In this document: positions 10,562 through 23,364 of the stretch, one piece after another
Layout: every line of letters starts with the position of its first letter
How positions within the stretch are numbered: the stretch's first letter is position 1
Source: Hyperoodon ampullatus
Taxonomy: Eukaryota; Chordata; Mammalia; Artiodactyla; Ziphiidae
Direction: 5' to 3'
NCBI GenBank assembly: GCA_949752795.1
Contig: CATKHW010000285.1
Coordinates: forward strand, 248,001 to 312,000
DNA length: 64,000 nucleotides
Position numbers and translations under genes: made by a program
The notes under the pieces: generated by a model
Seen by the model: only the letters and a program-made list of their open reading frames with translations
The model's database searches: none
What the model was told of the DNA's origin: nothing

Positions 10562-11190
10562 TTCTGCCTTAGCGAGGTCCATTTTCAACAATGTGATTCC
10601 CTGAGGGCTGAGGATTAGCTGACCTGGGTAGCCTGACCCTGCCGGCCGGCCCTCCCCTGGTGTGCCTGTGTTGAGGTCAATATAAACAGCGCTGCAGGCA
10701 GCAATAGCCCCTGAAGCTGTGCCTGACTCCATATTCTCTGCCCCGTCAGCAGTCTCGGGGCTGTGCTGGTGGGAGGGAGTGAGGGGCCACGGCTTTGTGG
10801 GTGGCCCAGTGTGAGTGGGTCTCTCCTGGACTTTCTGCAGGAGATGCCAGGCTTCCACCTGTAAAGAAGAGGATGTGTCAACCATACCTTCCGCTGGAAT
10901 TTCTCTCCGGACAGAGGTGAGGAAGGAAAAAAGCAGTGGGTGCCGGGACAGGAGGGGTATCTCAGGCAGGGCAATGGAAAGTTTTCAGAAGAGCGCCCAG
11001 GTCCAGGACCATCCTGGCTGGCCTGCAGGCACCAAGTTTTCCTGCGTGCTGTCGCTGGTGTGGCTCCACGGCCCTTCCTCTAGGCTTTCAAGCCCTTGTA
11101 CATATTCAGGTGTTTTACCTGGGAAGGGTGGGAAAAGTTCAGCAGCAGCTGGCCTCGGGCTCAGCTCACGGTTACTCACAGATGCCTCGG
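10562..11190. repeat. Local tandem duplication, truncated copy C
   Basis: Only the first ~630 bp of the 2,731-bp unit are present, nearly identical to copy B. The copy ends at GATGCCTCGG (11,190), where the satellite begins with GTCCCCTTCACTGAGG. Copies A and B continue at this point into sequence with a CCCC run (GGTCCCCC in A). Confidence 0.9.
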
Positions 11191-12927
11191 GTCCCCTTCA
11201 CTGAGGAAAGTGTAGGTCTTGTCTATTCCATAGTTGGTTTTTGGAACGGTACCTGTGCTTATATCAAACTCTGCTTTTATGCATCACCCCACCTCTCCTT
11301 CCCCCTTAAGCAGGCATAAGAGTGTTTTCTAAATGTGAGACACTGTTCTCTTTCCTAACTCAGTTCAAGTGTAGCCATGTTTACAGGATCTTCATAAGTG
11401 ATATCTTATGATAAGTTTCTTTTTCTGTGTGACTTATTACACTTAGAATCATCGTACCTGAATCCACCCATTTTGCTATTACTGGTCTTATGACATTGAT
11501 TTCATGGCTGAAGGTTATTCTATCGTACCTAAGTACCACAATTTTTTGAACCATTTTTATATTTCCTGGGATATTTAAGGTGTACCCAAGTTGAGGTCCT
11601 TGTAAGCACTGCAGCCATAAATATTGGGGTGGCTCTGTCTTATTGATTTTCAGTTTTCCCAAGGTATATTCCCTAGACTGGTAGTGCCCTTGGCTCTGTA
11701 GCTCTGTTGTTTACTTGTTTTAGGGATCACAATGCACTCCTCCAGAGAGGCAGTTGGCAATTTACATCCCGCCTATCAGCATAACAAGGCTCCCTGTTCT
11801 CCAGGGCCTGTCTTACCTTTCTGGTTTTTACACATTTTGTGGAAGTCCCTTTTGACCGGTGGGAAGTGATACTTCTTTGTAGTGCAGATTAGCATTGCCT
11901 GCTTGCTTGCTTGGCCCAAAAGGTCGTATGCGTTTTCTCCTGAATATATTCAGGAGAAAACGCATACGCCCTTTTTGGCCAAGTGCATCATTGTCGAAGT
12001 TGTGCCCCTCTTCCTGTGCTTTAAAGGCGATTCCAACGTACCTCTTGAAATCTATTTCCTGCTATTCTGCCTCGCTTTAAAGTCTGCCTCGTTGCCTTCC
12101 CTTAACAAATTTTGGACGATAGTTGTCCTTTATTACTCTGCCATTTTGTGAATTGCTGTGCCCTTGAGCTCCATTTTTCAACTCATTTTTTGTGAGCTGA
12201 CCGCAAGTCCAAAATTTTGGTTCAGGACCTATGCTGGTTCCCGTTGGGGGGCTGAGACTTTGGTTAATTCTTCTTCCTGCTGGAAAGTTAGAGTGATATG
12301 TGCCCGTCCAAATGCCTAACAGCTACTCTCTCACTGGTTCTCCCTCTTCCCTTTCATCCTCTCCCAAATTGGAAACCTGTGCGAACCAGGAGGTTAAATG
12401 GGCTGTCTCCCCAAGTTGGGAGATTGATAGTAAAGCAGATGGAAATTCAAACTGGAGCACCAGGAGAGGGACTATTCGTTGAGTTTTAGAATCCTTTCGT
12501 ATTCACATTGGGTCCGTTCTCTAGGTTTCCCGTACATGTTATAGCTGTAGTAATATTCCCTTCAACCTGGAGAGTTGTGACCCATGGAATGGGTGCCAGG
12601 CATTTGTGCTTTAAAGGGTCTGCATTTGCTCACCCAATCTCACCAATCCTCTCAGTCCCAAGTGTCCAGACTTATGCCACATCCAGCTGTCGTTGTAGAT
12701 AGGGTCTTTCCAGGTTTCATCAGAGACCCTGAAGGAATTGTTAAGAATTTTCCAGTTTTTTGTTTTGTTTTTGATATTCCTTTTTATAGTGGGTTTGAGC
12801 TGATTCGCGCTGCCATGTTTATGCCAGTCTAGACACACTTGATTCCCTTACGGAGACATATCAATACATAGGTTTTAAGATTCTTACTAGTCAGATATAT
12901 TCCTCTGCGGGAAATATGGGGTTTTGA
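11191..12927 (+). repeat. Monomer U1 (edge type)
   Basis: 1,737 bp and very similar to U2. It starts abruptly against copy C. The palindrome at 11,910-11,983 has two mismatches, both in the left arm. It carries GTGCCCTTGAGC, a variant shared with U2-U3 only. Confidence 0.95.
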
Positions 12928-14663
12928 GTCCCTTTCACTGAGGAAGGTGTAGGTCTTGTCTATTCCATAGTTGGTTTTTGGAACGGTACCTGTGCTTATA
13001 TCAAACTCTGGTTTTATACATCACCCCACATCTCCTTCCCCCTTAAGCAGGCATAAGAGTGTTTTCTAAATGTGAGACACTGTTCTCTTTCCTAACTCAG
13101 TTCAAGTGTAGCCATGTTTACAGGATCTTCATAAGTGATATCTTATGATAAGTTTCTTTTTCTGTGTGACTTATTTCATTTAGAATCATCGTACCTGAAT
13201 CCACCCATTTTGCTGCTACTGGTCTTATGACATAGATTTCATGGCTGAGGGATATTCCATCGTACGTAAGTACCACAATTTTTTGAACCATTTTTATATT
13301 TCCTGGGATATTTAAGGTGTACCCAAGTTGAGGTCCTTGTAAGCACTGCAGCCCTAAATTTTGGGGTGGCTCTGTCTTATTGATTTTCAGTTTTCCCAAG
13401 GTATATTCCCTAGACTGGAAATGCCTTTGGCTCTGTAGCTCTGTTCTTTACTTGTTTTAGGGAACACAATGCACTCCTCCAGAGAGGCAGTTGGCAGTGT
13501 ACATCCGCCCATCAGGATAAAAAGGCTCCCTGTTCTCCAGGGCCTGTCTTGCCTTTCTGGTTTTTACACATTTTGTGGATGTCCCTCTTGACTGGTGGGA
13601 AGTGATACTTCTTTGTAGTGCAGATTAGCATTGCCCGCTTGCTTGCTTGGCCAAAAACGGCGTATGCGTTTTCTCCTGAATATATTCAGGAGAAAACGCA
13701 TACGCCCTTTTTGGCCAAGTGCATCATTGTCGAAGTTGTGCCCTTCTTCCTGTGCTGTAAAGGCGATTCCAACGTACCTCTTGAAATCTATTTCCTGCTA
13801 TTCTGCCTCGCTGTAAAGTCTGCCTCGTTGCCTTCCCTTAACAAATTTTGGACGATAGTTTTCCTTTATTACTCTGCCATTTTGTGAATTGCTGTGCCCT
13901 TGAGCTCAATTTTTCAACTCGTTTTTTGTGAGCTGACCGCAAGTCCAAAATTTTGGTTCAAGACCTATGCTGTTTCCCGTTGGGGGGCTGAGACTTTGGT
14001 TAATTCTTCTTCCTGCTGGGAAGTTAGAGTGATATGTGCCCGTCCAAATGCCTAACAGCTACTCTCTCACTGGTTCTCCCTCTTCCCTTTCATCCTCTGC
14101 CAAATTGGAAACCTGTGCGAACCAGGAGGTTAAATGGGCTGTCTCTCCAAGTTGGGAGATAGATAGTAAAGCAGATGGAAAGTCAAACCGGAGCACCAGG
14201 AGAGGGACTATTCGTTGAGTTTTAGAATCCTTTCGTATTCACAGTGGGTCCGTTCTCTAGGTTTCCCGTACATGTTATAGCTGTAGTAATATTCCCTTCA
14301 ACCTGGAGAGTTGTGACCCATGGAATGGGTGCCAGGCATTTGTGCTTTAAAGGGTCTGCATTTGCTCACCCAATCTCACCAATCCTCTCAGTCCCAAGTG
14401 TCCAGACTTATGCCACATCCAGCTGTCGTTGTAGATAGGGTCTTTCCAGGTTTCATCAGAGACCCTGAAGGAATTGTTAAGAATTTTCCAGTTTTTTGTT
14501 TTGTTTTTGATATTCCTTTTTATAGTGGGTTTGAGCTGATTCGCGCTGCCATGTTTATGCCAGTCTAGACACACTTGATTCCCTTACGGAGACATATCAA
14601 TACATAGGTTTTAAGATTCTTACTAGTCAGATATATTCCTCTGCGGGAAATATGGTGTTTTGA
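12928..14663 (+). repeat. Monomer U2 (edge type)
   Basis: 1,736 bp, near-duplicate of U1. The palindrome at 13,646-13,719 has one left-arm mismatch. It shares GCAGATTAGCATTGCC with U1. Confidence 0.95.
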
Positions 14664-16404
14664 GTCCCTTTCACTGAGGAAGGTGTAGGTCTTGTCTATT
14701 CCATAGATGGTTTTTGGAACGGTACCTGTGCTTATATCAAACTCTGGTTTTATACATCACCCCACATCTCCTTCCCCCTTAAGCAGGCATAAGAGTGTTT
14801 TCTAAATGTGAGACACTGTTCTCTTTCCTAACTCAGTTCAAGTGTAGCCATGTTTACAGGATCTTCATAAGTGATATCTTATGATAAGTTTCTTTTTCTG
14901 TGTGACTTATTTCATTTAGAATCATCGTACCTGAATCCACCCATTTTGCTGCTACTGGTCTTATGACATTGATTTCATGGCTGAGGGATATTCCATCGTA
15001 CGTAAGTGCCACAATTTTTTGAACCATTTTTGTATTTCCTGGGATATTTAAGGTGTACCCCAGTTGAGGTCCTTGTAAGCACTGCAGCCCTAAATTTTGG
15101 GGTGGCTCTGTCTTATTGATCTTCAGTTTTCCCAAGGTATATTCCCTAGACTGGAAGTGCCCTTGGCTCTGTAGCTTTGTTGTTTACTTGTTTTAGCGAA
15201 CACAATGCACTCCTCCAGAGAGGCAGTTGGCAGTGTATATCCCGCCCATCAGGATAACAAGGCTCCCTGTTCTCCAGGGCCTGTCTTACCTTTCTGGTTT
15301 TTACACATTTTGTGGATGTCCCTCTTGACTGTTGGGAAGTGATACTTCTTTGTAGTGCAGATTGGCATGGCCCGCTTGCTTGCTTGGCCAAAAAGGGCGT
15401 ATGCGTTTTCTCCTGAATATATTCAGGAGAAAACGCATACGCCCTTTTTGGCCAAGTGCATCATTGTCGAAGTTGTGCCCCTCTTCCTGTGCTTTAAATG
15501 CGATTCCAACGTACCTCTTGAAATATATTTCCTGCTATTCTGCCTAGCTTTCAAGTCCGCCTCGTTGCCTTCCCTTAACAGATTTTGGACGAGTGTTGTC
15601 CTTTATTACTCTGCCAGTTTGTGAATTGCTGTGCCCTTGAGCTCCATTTTTCAACTCGTTTTTTGTGAGCTGACCGCAAGTCCAAAATTTTGGTTCAGGA
15701 CCTATACTGGTTCATGGTGGGGGTCTGAGACTTTGGTTAATTCTTCTTCCTGCCAGGAAATTATAGTGATATGTGCCCTTCCAAATGCCTATCAGCTACT
15801 CTCTCATTGGTTCTCACTCTTCCCTTTCTTCCTCTGCCAAATTGGCAACCTGTGCGAACCAGGAGGTTAAAGGGGCTGTCTCTCCAAGTTGGGAGGTTGA
15901 TAGTAAAGCAGATGGAAAGTCAAACCGGAGCACCAGGAGAGGGACTATTCGTTGAGTTTTAGAAACCTTTCGTATTCACAGTGTGTCCGTTTTCTAGGAT
16001 TCCTGTACATGTTATATCTGTAATAATATTCCCTTCAACCTTGAGAGTTGGGACCCATGGAATGTGTGCCATGCATTATTGCTTTAAAGGGTCTGCATTT
16101 GCTCACCAAATTTCACCAATCCTCTCAGTCCCAAGTGTCCAGCCTTATGCCACATCCAGCTGTCATTGTAGATAGGGTCATTCCAGGTTTCATCAGAGAC
16201 CCTGAAGGAATTGTAAAGAATTTCCCAGTTTTTTTTTTGTTTTATTTTTGAAATTCCTTTTAATAGTGGGTTTCAGCTGATTCTCGCTGCCATATTTATG
16301 CCAGTCTAGACACACTTGATTCCCTTACGGAGACATATCAATACATAGGTTTTAAGATTCCTACTAGTCAGATATATTCCTCTGCGGGAAATATGGGGTT
16401 TTGA
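14664..16404 (+). repeat. Monomer U3 (edge type, second half shared with U8)
   Basis: 1,741 bp. The palindrome at 15,383-15,456 is perfect over 74 bp. The first half resembles U1-U2. From about 15,700 the sequence carries the rare variants of U8 (for example GGTTCATGGTGGGGGTCTG), 8,701-8,702 bp away. Confidence 0.95.
15383..15456. repeat. Perfect 74-bp zero-spacer palindrome (first perfect copy)
   Basis: Each arm has 37 nt, running from CTTGGCCAAAAAGGGCG outside to TCTCCTGAATA at the centre, where GAATATATTC is the dyad. The next flanking bases do not pair. Perfect copies also lie at 17,124, 25,825, 36,263, 38,001, 41,477, 43,215, 53,654, 55,394, 58,871 and 60,609. As single-stranded DNA or RNA this could fold into a ~35-bp hairpin with almost no loop; in duplex DNA it could extrude as a cruciform. 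Confidence 0.97.
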
Positions 16405-18143
16405 GTCCCTTTCACTGAGGAAGGTGTAGGTCTTGTCTATTCCATAGTTGGTTTTTGGAACGGTACCTGTGCTTATATCAAACTCTGGTTTTATGCATCA
16501 CCCCACCTCTCCTTCCCCCTTAAGCAGGCAGAAGAGTGTTTTCTAAATGTGAGACACTGTTCTCTGTCCTAACTCAGTTCAAGTGTAGCCATGTTTACAG
16601 GATCTTCATAAGTGATATCTTATGATAAGTTTCTTTTTCTGTGTGACTTATTTCACTTAGAATCATCGTACCTGAATCCACCCATTTTGCTGCTACTGGT
16701 CTTATGACATTGATTTTATGGCTGAGGGATATTCCATCGTACGTAAGTACCACAATTTTTTGAACCATTTTTATATTTCCTGGGATATTTAAGGTGTACC
16801 CAAGTTAAGGTCCTTGTAAGCAGTGCAGCCCTAAATTTTGGGGTGGCTGTGTCTTTTTGATTTTCAGTTTTCCCAAGGTATATTCCGTAGACTGGAAGTA
16901 CCCTTGGCTCTGTAGCTCTGTTGTTTACTTTTTTTAGGGAACACAATGCACTCCTCCAGAGAGGCAGTTGGCAATTTACATACCACCCATCAGCATAACA
17001 AGGCTCCCTGTTCTCCAGGGCCTGTCTTGCCTTTCCGGTTTTTACACATTTTGTGGATGTCCCTTTTGACCGGTGGGAAGTGATACTTCTTTGTAGTGCA
17101 GATTTGCATTGCCCGCTTGCTTGCTTGGCCAAAAAGGGCGTATGCGTTTTCTCCTGAATATATTCAGGAGAAAACGCATACGCCCTTTTTGGCCAAGTGC
17201 ATCATTGTCGAAGTTGTGCCCCTCTTCCTGTGCTTTAAAGGCAATTCCAACGTACCTCTTGAAATCTGTTTCCTGCTATTCTGCCTCGCTTTCAAGTCCG
17301 CCTCGTTGCCATCCCTCAACAGATTTTTGGACGATAGTTGTCCTTTATTACTCAGCCAGTTTGTGAATTGCTGTGCCCCTGAGCTCCATTTTTCAACTCG
17401 TTTTAGGTGAGCTGACCGCAAGTCCAAAATTTTGTTTCAGGACCTATACTGGTTCCTGGTGGGGGGCTGAGACTTTGGTTAATTCTTCTTCCTGCCGGGA
17501 AATTACAGTGATATGTGCCCGTCCAAATGCCTAACAGCTACTCTCTCATTGGTTCTCCCTCTTCCCTTTCATCCTCTGCCAAATTGGCAACATGTGCGAA
17601 CCAGGAGGTTAAAGGGGCTGTCTCTCCAAGTTGGGAGGTTGATAGTAAAGCAGATGGAAAGTCAAACCGGAGCACCAGGAGAGGGACTATTCGTTGAGTT
17701 TTAGAAACCTTTCGTATTCACAGTGTGTCCGTTCTCTAGGTTTCCCGTACATGTTATAACTGTAGTAATATTCCCTTCAACCTGGAGAGTTGGGACCCAT
17801 GGAATGGGTGCCATGCATTATTGCTTTAAAGGGTCTGCATTTGCTCACCCAATCTCACCAATCCTCTCAGTCCCAAGTGTCCAGCCTTATGCCATATCCA
17901 GCTGTCGTTGTAGATAGGGTCATTACAGGTTTCATCGGAGACTCGGAAGGAATTGTAAAGAATTTCCCAGTTTTTTTGTTTTGTTTTTGAAATTCCTTTT
18001 TATCGTGGGTTTGAGCTCATTCTCGCTGCCATGTTTATGCCAGTCTAGACACACTTGATTCCCTTATGGAGACATATCAATACATAGGTTTTAAGATTCT
18101 TACTAGTCAGATATATTCCTCTGCGGGAAATATTGGGTTTTGA
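16405..18143 (+). repeat. Monomer U4 (type D)
   Basis: 1,739 bp. The palindrome at 17,124-17,197 is perfect. Type D markers are TTTACTTTTTTTAGGG, CATACCACCCATCAGC, GTTTTAGGTGAGC and TCATCGGAGACTCGG. Other D units are U9, U16, U19, U26 and U29. Confidence 0.95.
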
Positions 18144-19882
18144 GTCCCTTTCACTGAGGAAGGTGTAGGTTTTGTCTATTCCATAGTTGGTTTTTGGAAC
18201 GGTACCTGTGCTTATATCATATTCTGGTTTTATGCATCACCCCACCTCTCCTTCCCCCTTAAGCAGGCATAAGAGTGTTTTCTAAATGTGAGACACTGTT
18301 CTCTTTCCTAACTCAGTTCAAGTGTAGCCATGTTTACAGGATCTTCATAAGTGATATCTTATGATAAGTTTCTTTTTCGGTGTGACTTATTTCACTTAGA
18401 ACCATCGTACCTGAATCCACCCATTTTGCTGCTACTGGTCTTATGACATTGAGTTCATGGCTGAGTGGTATTCCATCGTACCTAAGTACCACAATTTTTT
18501 GAACCATTTTTATATTTCCTGGGATATTTAAGGTGTACCCAAGTTGAGGTCCTTGTAAGCAGTGCAGCCCTAAATTTTGGGGTGGCTCTGACTTATTGAT
18601 TTTCAGTTTTCCCAAGGTATATTCCCTAGACTGGAAGTGCCCTTGGCTCTGTAGCTCTGTTCTTTACTTGTTTTAGGGAACACAATGCACTCCTCCAGAG
18701 AGGCAGTTGGCAATTTACATCCCGCCCATCAGCATAGCAAGGCTCCCTGTTCTCCAGGGCCTGTCTTGCCTTTCTGGTTTTTACACTTTTTGTTGATGTC
18801 CCTTTTCACCGGTGGGAAGTGATACTTCTTTGTAGTGCAGATTTGCATTGCCCGCTTGCTTGCTTGGCCAAAAAGGGCGTATGAGTTTTCTCCTGAATAT
18901 ATTCAGGAGAAAACGCATACGCCCTTTTTGGCCAAGTGCATCATTGTCGAAGTTGTGCCCCTCTTCCTGTGCTTTAAAGGCGATTCCATCGTACCTGTTG
19001 AAATCTGTTTCCTGCTATTCTGCCTCGCTTTCAAGTCTGCCTCGTTGCCTTCCCTCAAAAGATTTTTGGACGATAGTTGTCCTTTTTTACTCGGCCAGTT
19101 TGTGAATTGCTGTGCCCCTGAGCTCCATTTTTCAACTCGTTTTTGGTGAGCTGACCGCAAGTCCAAAATTTTGGTTCAGGACCTCTGCTGGTTCCCGGTG
19201 GGGGGCTGAGACTTTGGTTAATTCTTCTTCCTGCCGGGAAGTTAGAGTGATATGTGCCCGTCCAAATACCTAACAGCTACTCTCTCATTGGTTCTCCCTC
19301 TTCCCTTTCATCCTCTGCCAAATTGGAAACCTGTACGAACCAGGAGGTTAAATGGGCTGTCTCTCCAACTTGGGAGATTGATAGGAAAGCAAATGGAAAG
19401 TAAAACCGGAGCATCAGGGGAGGGACTATTCGTTGAGTTTTAGAAACCTTTCGTATTCACAGTGTGTCCGTTCTCTAGGTTTCCCGTACATGTTATAACT
19501 GTAGTAATATTCCCTTCAACCAGGAGAGTTGGGACCCATGGAATGGGTGCCATGCATTATTGCTTTAAAGGGTCTGCATTTACTCACCCAATCTCACCAA
19601 TCCTCTCAGTCCCAAGTGTCCAGCCTTATGCCACATCCAGCTGTCATTGTATATAGCGTCATTCCAGGTTTCATCAGAGACCCTGAAGGAATTGTAAAGA
19701 TTTTCCCAGTTTTTTTGTTTTGTATTTGAAATTCCTTTTTATAGTGGGTTTGAGCTGATTCTCGCTGCCATGTTTATGCCAGTCTAGACACACTTGATTC
19801 CCTTACGGAGACATATCAATACATAGGTTTTAAGATTCTTACTAGTCAGATATATTCCTCTGCGGGAAATATGGTGTTTTGA
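18144..19882 (+). repeat. Monomer U5 (type E)
   Basis: 1,739 bp. The palindrome at 18,863-18,936 has one left-arm mismatch (GTATGAG). Type E markers are GCTGAGTGGTATTCC, GGCTCTGACTTATTG and GGAGCATCAGGGGAGG. Other E units are U10, U20 and U30. Confidence 0.95.
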
Positions 19883-21625
19883 GTACCTTTCCCTGAGGAA
19901 GGTATAGGTCTTGACTATTCCATAGTTGGTTTTTGGAACGGTACCTGTGCTTATATCAAACTCTGGTTTTATGCATCACCCCACCTCTCCTTCCCCCTTA
20001 AGCAGGCATAACAGTGTTTTCTAAATGTGAGACACTGTTCTCTTTCCTAACTCAGTTCAAGTGTAGCCATGTTTACAGGATCTTCATAAGTGATATCTTA
20101 TGATAAGTTTCTGATTCTGTGTGACTTATTTCTCTTATAACAATCGTACCTGAATCCACCAATTTTGCTGCTTCTGGTCTTATGACATTGATTTCATGGC
20201 TGAGAGATATTCCATCATAGGAAAGTGCCCCAATTTTTTGAACCATTTTTATATTTCCTGGGATATTTATGGTGTACCCAAGTTGAGGTCCTTGTAAGCA
20301 CTGCAGCCCTAAATTTTGGGGTGGCTCTGTCTTATTCACTTTCAATTTTCCCAAGGTATATTCCCTAGACTGGAAGTGCCCTTGGCTCTTTAGCTCTGTT
20401 CTTTACTTGTTTTAGGGAACACAATGCACTCCTCCAGAGAGGCAGTTGGCAATTTACATCCCGCCCATCAGCATAACATGGCTCCCGGTTCTCCAGGGCC
20501 TGTCTAACCTTTCAGGATTTTACACATTTTGTGTGTGTCCCTTTTGACCGGTGGGAAGTGATACTTCTTTGTAGAGCAGATTTGCATTGCCCGCTTGCTT
20601 GCTTGCTTGGCCAAGAAGGGCGTATGCGTTTTCTCCTGAATATATTCAGGAGAAAACGCATACGCCCTTTTTGGCCAAGTGCATCATTGTCGAAGTTGTG
20701 CCCCTCTTCCTGTGCTTTAAAGGCGATTCCAACGTACCTCTTGAAATCTGTTTCCCGCTATTCTGCCTCGCATTCAAGTCCGCCTCGTGGCCTTCCCTCA
20801 ACAGATTTTTGTACGATAGTTGTCCTTTTTTACTTGGCCAGTTTGTGAATTGCTGTGCCCCTGAGCTCCATTTTTCAACTCGTTTTTGGTGAGCTGACCG
20901 CAAGTCCAAAATTTTGGTTCAGGCCGTATACTCGTTCCCGGTGGGTGGCTGAGACTTTGGTTAATTCTTCTTCCTGCTGGGAAATTACAGTGATATGTGC
21001 CCTTCCAAATGCCTAACAGCTACTCTCTCATTGGTTCTCCCTCTTTCCTTTCATCCTCTGCCAAATTGGCAACCTGTGCGAACCAGGAGGTTAAAGGGGT
21101 TGTCTCTCCAAGTTGGGAGGTTGATAGTAAATCAGATGGAAAGTCAAACCGGAGCACCAGGAGAGGGACTATTCGTTGAGTTTTAGAAACCTTTCGTATT
21201 CACAGTGTGTCCGTTCTCTAGGTTTCCCGTACATGTTATAACTTCAGTAATATTCCCTACAACCTGGAGAGTTGGGACCCATGGAATGGGTGCCATGCAT
21301 TATTGCTTTAAAGGGTCTGCATTTGCTCACCCAATCTCACCAATCCTCTCAGTCCCAAGTGTCCAGCCTTATGCCACATCCAGCTGTCGTTGTAGATAGG
21401 GTCATTCCAGGTTTCATCAGAGACCCTGAAGGAATTGTAAAGAATTTCCAAGTTTTTTTGTTTTGTTATTGAAATTCCTTTTTTTAGTGGGTTTGAGCTG
21501 ATTCTCGCTGCCATGTTTATGCCAGTGTAGACACACCTGATTCCCTTACGGAGACATATCAATACATAGGTTTTAAGATTCTTACTAGTCAGATATATTC
21601 CTCTGTGGGAAATATGGGGTTTTGA
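19883..21625 (+). repeat. Monomer U6 (type F)
   Basis: 1,743 bp, four longer than usual because GCTT is repeated once more before the palindrome. The palindrome at 20,606-20,679 has one left-arm mismatch (CCAAGAAGGG). Type F markers are GAGTACCTTTCCCTGAGG and TTCTCTTATAACAATCG. Confidence 0.95.
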
Positions 21626-23364
21626 GTCCCTTTCACTGAGGAAGGTATAGGTCTTGTCTATTCCATAGTTGGTTTTTGGAACGGTACCTGTGCTTATATC
21701 AAACTCTGGTTTTATGCATCACCCCACCTCTCCTTCCCCCTTAAGCAGGCATAAGAGTGATTTCTAAATGTGAGACACTGTTCTCTTTCCTAACTCAGTT
21801 CAAGTGTAGCCATGTTTACAGGATCTTCATAAGTGATATATTATGATAAGTTTCTTTTTCTGTGTGACTTATTTCACTTAGAATCATCGTACCTGAATGC
21901 ACCCATTTTGCTGCTACTCGTCTTATGACATTGAGTTCATGGCTGAGGGATATTCCATTGTAGGTAAGTACCACAATTTTTTGAACCATTTTTATATTTC
22001 CTGGGATATTTAAGGTGTACCCAAGTTGAGGTCCTTGTAAGCAGTGCAGCCCTAAATTTTGGGGTGGCTCTGTCTTATTGATTTTCAGTTTTCCCAAGGT
22101 ATATTCCCTAGACTGGAAGTGCCCTTGGCTCTGTAGCTCTGTTCTTTACTTGTTTTAGGGAACACAATGCACTCCTCCAGAGAGGCAGTTGGCAATTTAC
22201 ATCCCGCCCATCAGCATAACAAGGCTCCCTGTTCTCCAGGGCCTGTCTTACCTTTCTGGATTTTACACATTTTGTGGATGTCCCTTTTGACCGGTGGGAA
22301 GTGATACTTCTTTGTAGTGCAGATTTGCATTGCCCGCTTGCTTGCTTGGCCAAAAAGGGCGTATGCGTTTTCTCCTGAATATATTCAGGAGAAAATGCAT
22401 ACGCCCTTTTTGGCCAAGTGCATCATTGTCGAAGTTGTGCCCCTCTTCCTGTGCTTTAAAGGCGATTCCAACGTACCTGTTGAAATCTGTTTCCTGCTAT
22501 TCTGCCTCGCTTTCAAGTCCGCCTCGTTGCCTTCCCTCAACAGATTTTTGGACGATAGTTGTCCTTTATTACTCGGCCAGTTTGTGAATTGCTGTGCCCC
22601 TGAGCTCCATTTTTCAACTCGTTTTTGGTGAGCTGACCGCAAGTCCAACATTTTGGTTCAGGACTTATGCTGGTTCCCAGTGGGGGGCTGAGACTTTGGT
22701 TAATTCTTCTTCCTGCCTGGAAGTTAGAGTGATATGTGCCCGTCCAAATGCCTAACAGCTACTCTTTCATTGGTTCTCCCTCTTCCCTTTCATCCTCTGC
22801 CAAATTGGAAACCTGTGTGAACCAGGAGGTTAAAGGGGCTGTCTCTCCAAGTTGGGAGGTTGATAGTAAAGCAGATGGAAAGTCAAACCGGAGGACCAGG
22901 AGAGGGACTATTCGTTGAGTTTTAGAAACCTTTCGTATTCACAGTGTGTCCGTTCTCTACGTTTCCCGTACATGTTATAGCTGTAGTAATATTCCCTTCA
23001 ACCTGGAGAGTTGGGACCCATGGAATGGGTGCCAGGCATTTGTGCTTTAAAGGGTCTGCATTTGCTCACCCAATCTCACCAATCGTCTCAGTCCCAAGTG
23101 TCCCTCCTTATGCCACATCCAGCTGTCATTGCAGATAGGGTCATTCCAGGCTTCATCAGAGACCCTGAAGGAATTGTTAAGAATTTCCCAGTTTTTTTGT
23201 TTTGTTTTTGAAATTCCTTTTTATAGTGGGTTTGAGCTGATTCTCGCTGCCATGTTTATGCCAGTCTAGACACACTTGATTCCCTTACAGAGACATATCA
23301 ATACATAGGTTTTAAGATTCTTACTAGTCAGATATATTCCTCTGCGGGAAATATGGGGTTTTGA
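21626..23364 (+). repeat. Monomer U7
   Basis: 1,739 bp. The palindrome at 22,345-22,418 has one right-arm mismatch (AAAATGCATACG). Its opening ~190 bp match U12 at +8,701; after that the two part. Confidence 0.95.

Noticed and set aside
15383..15456. Palindrome as a microRNA gene or bacterial-type terminator
   Set aside because: A perfect stem with no real loop is unlike a conserved pre-miRNA, there is no compensation between arms, and a bacterial terminator makes no sense here. Only a generic hairpin-RNA possibility is kept.
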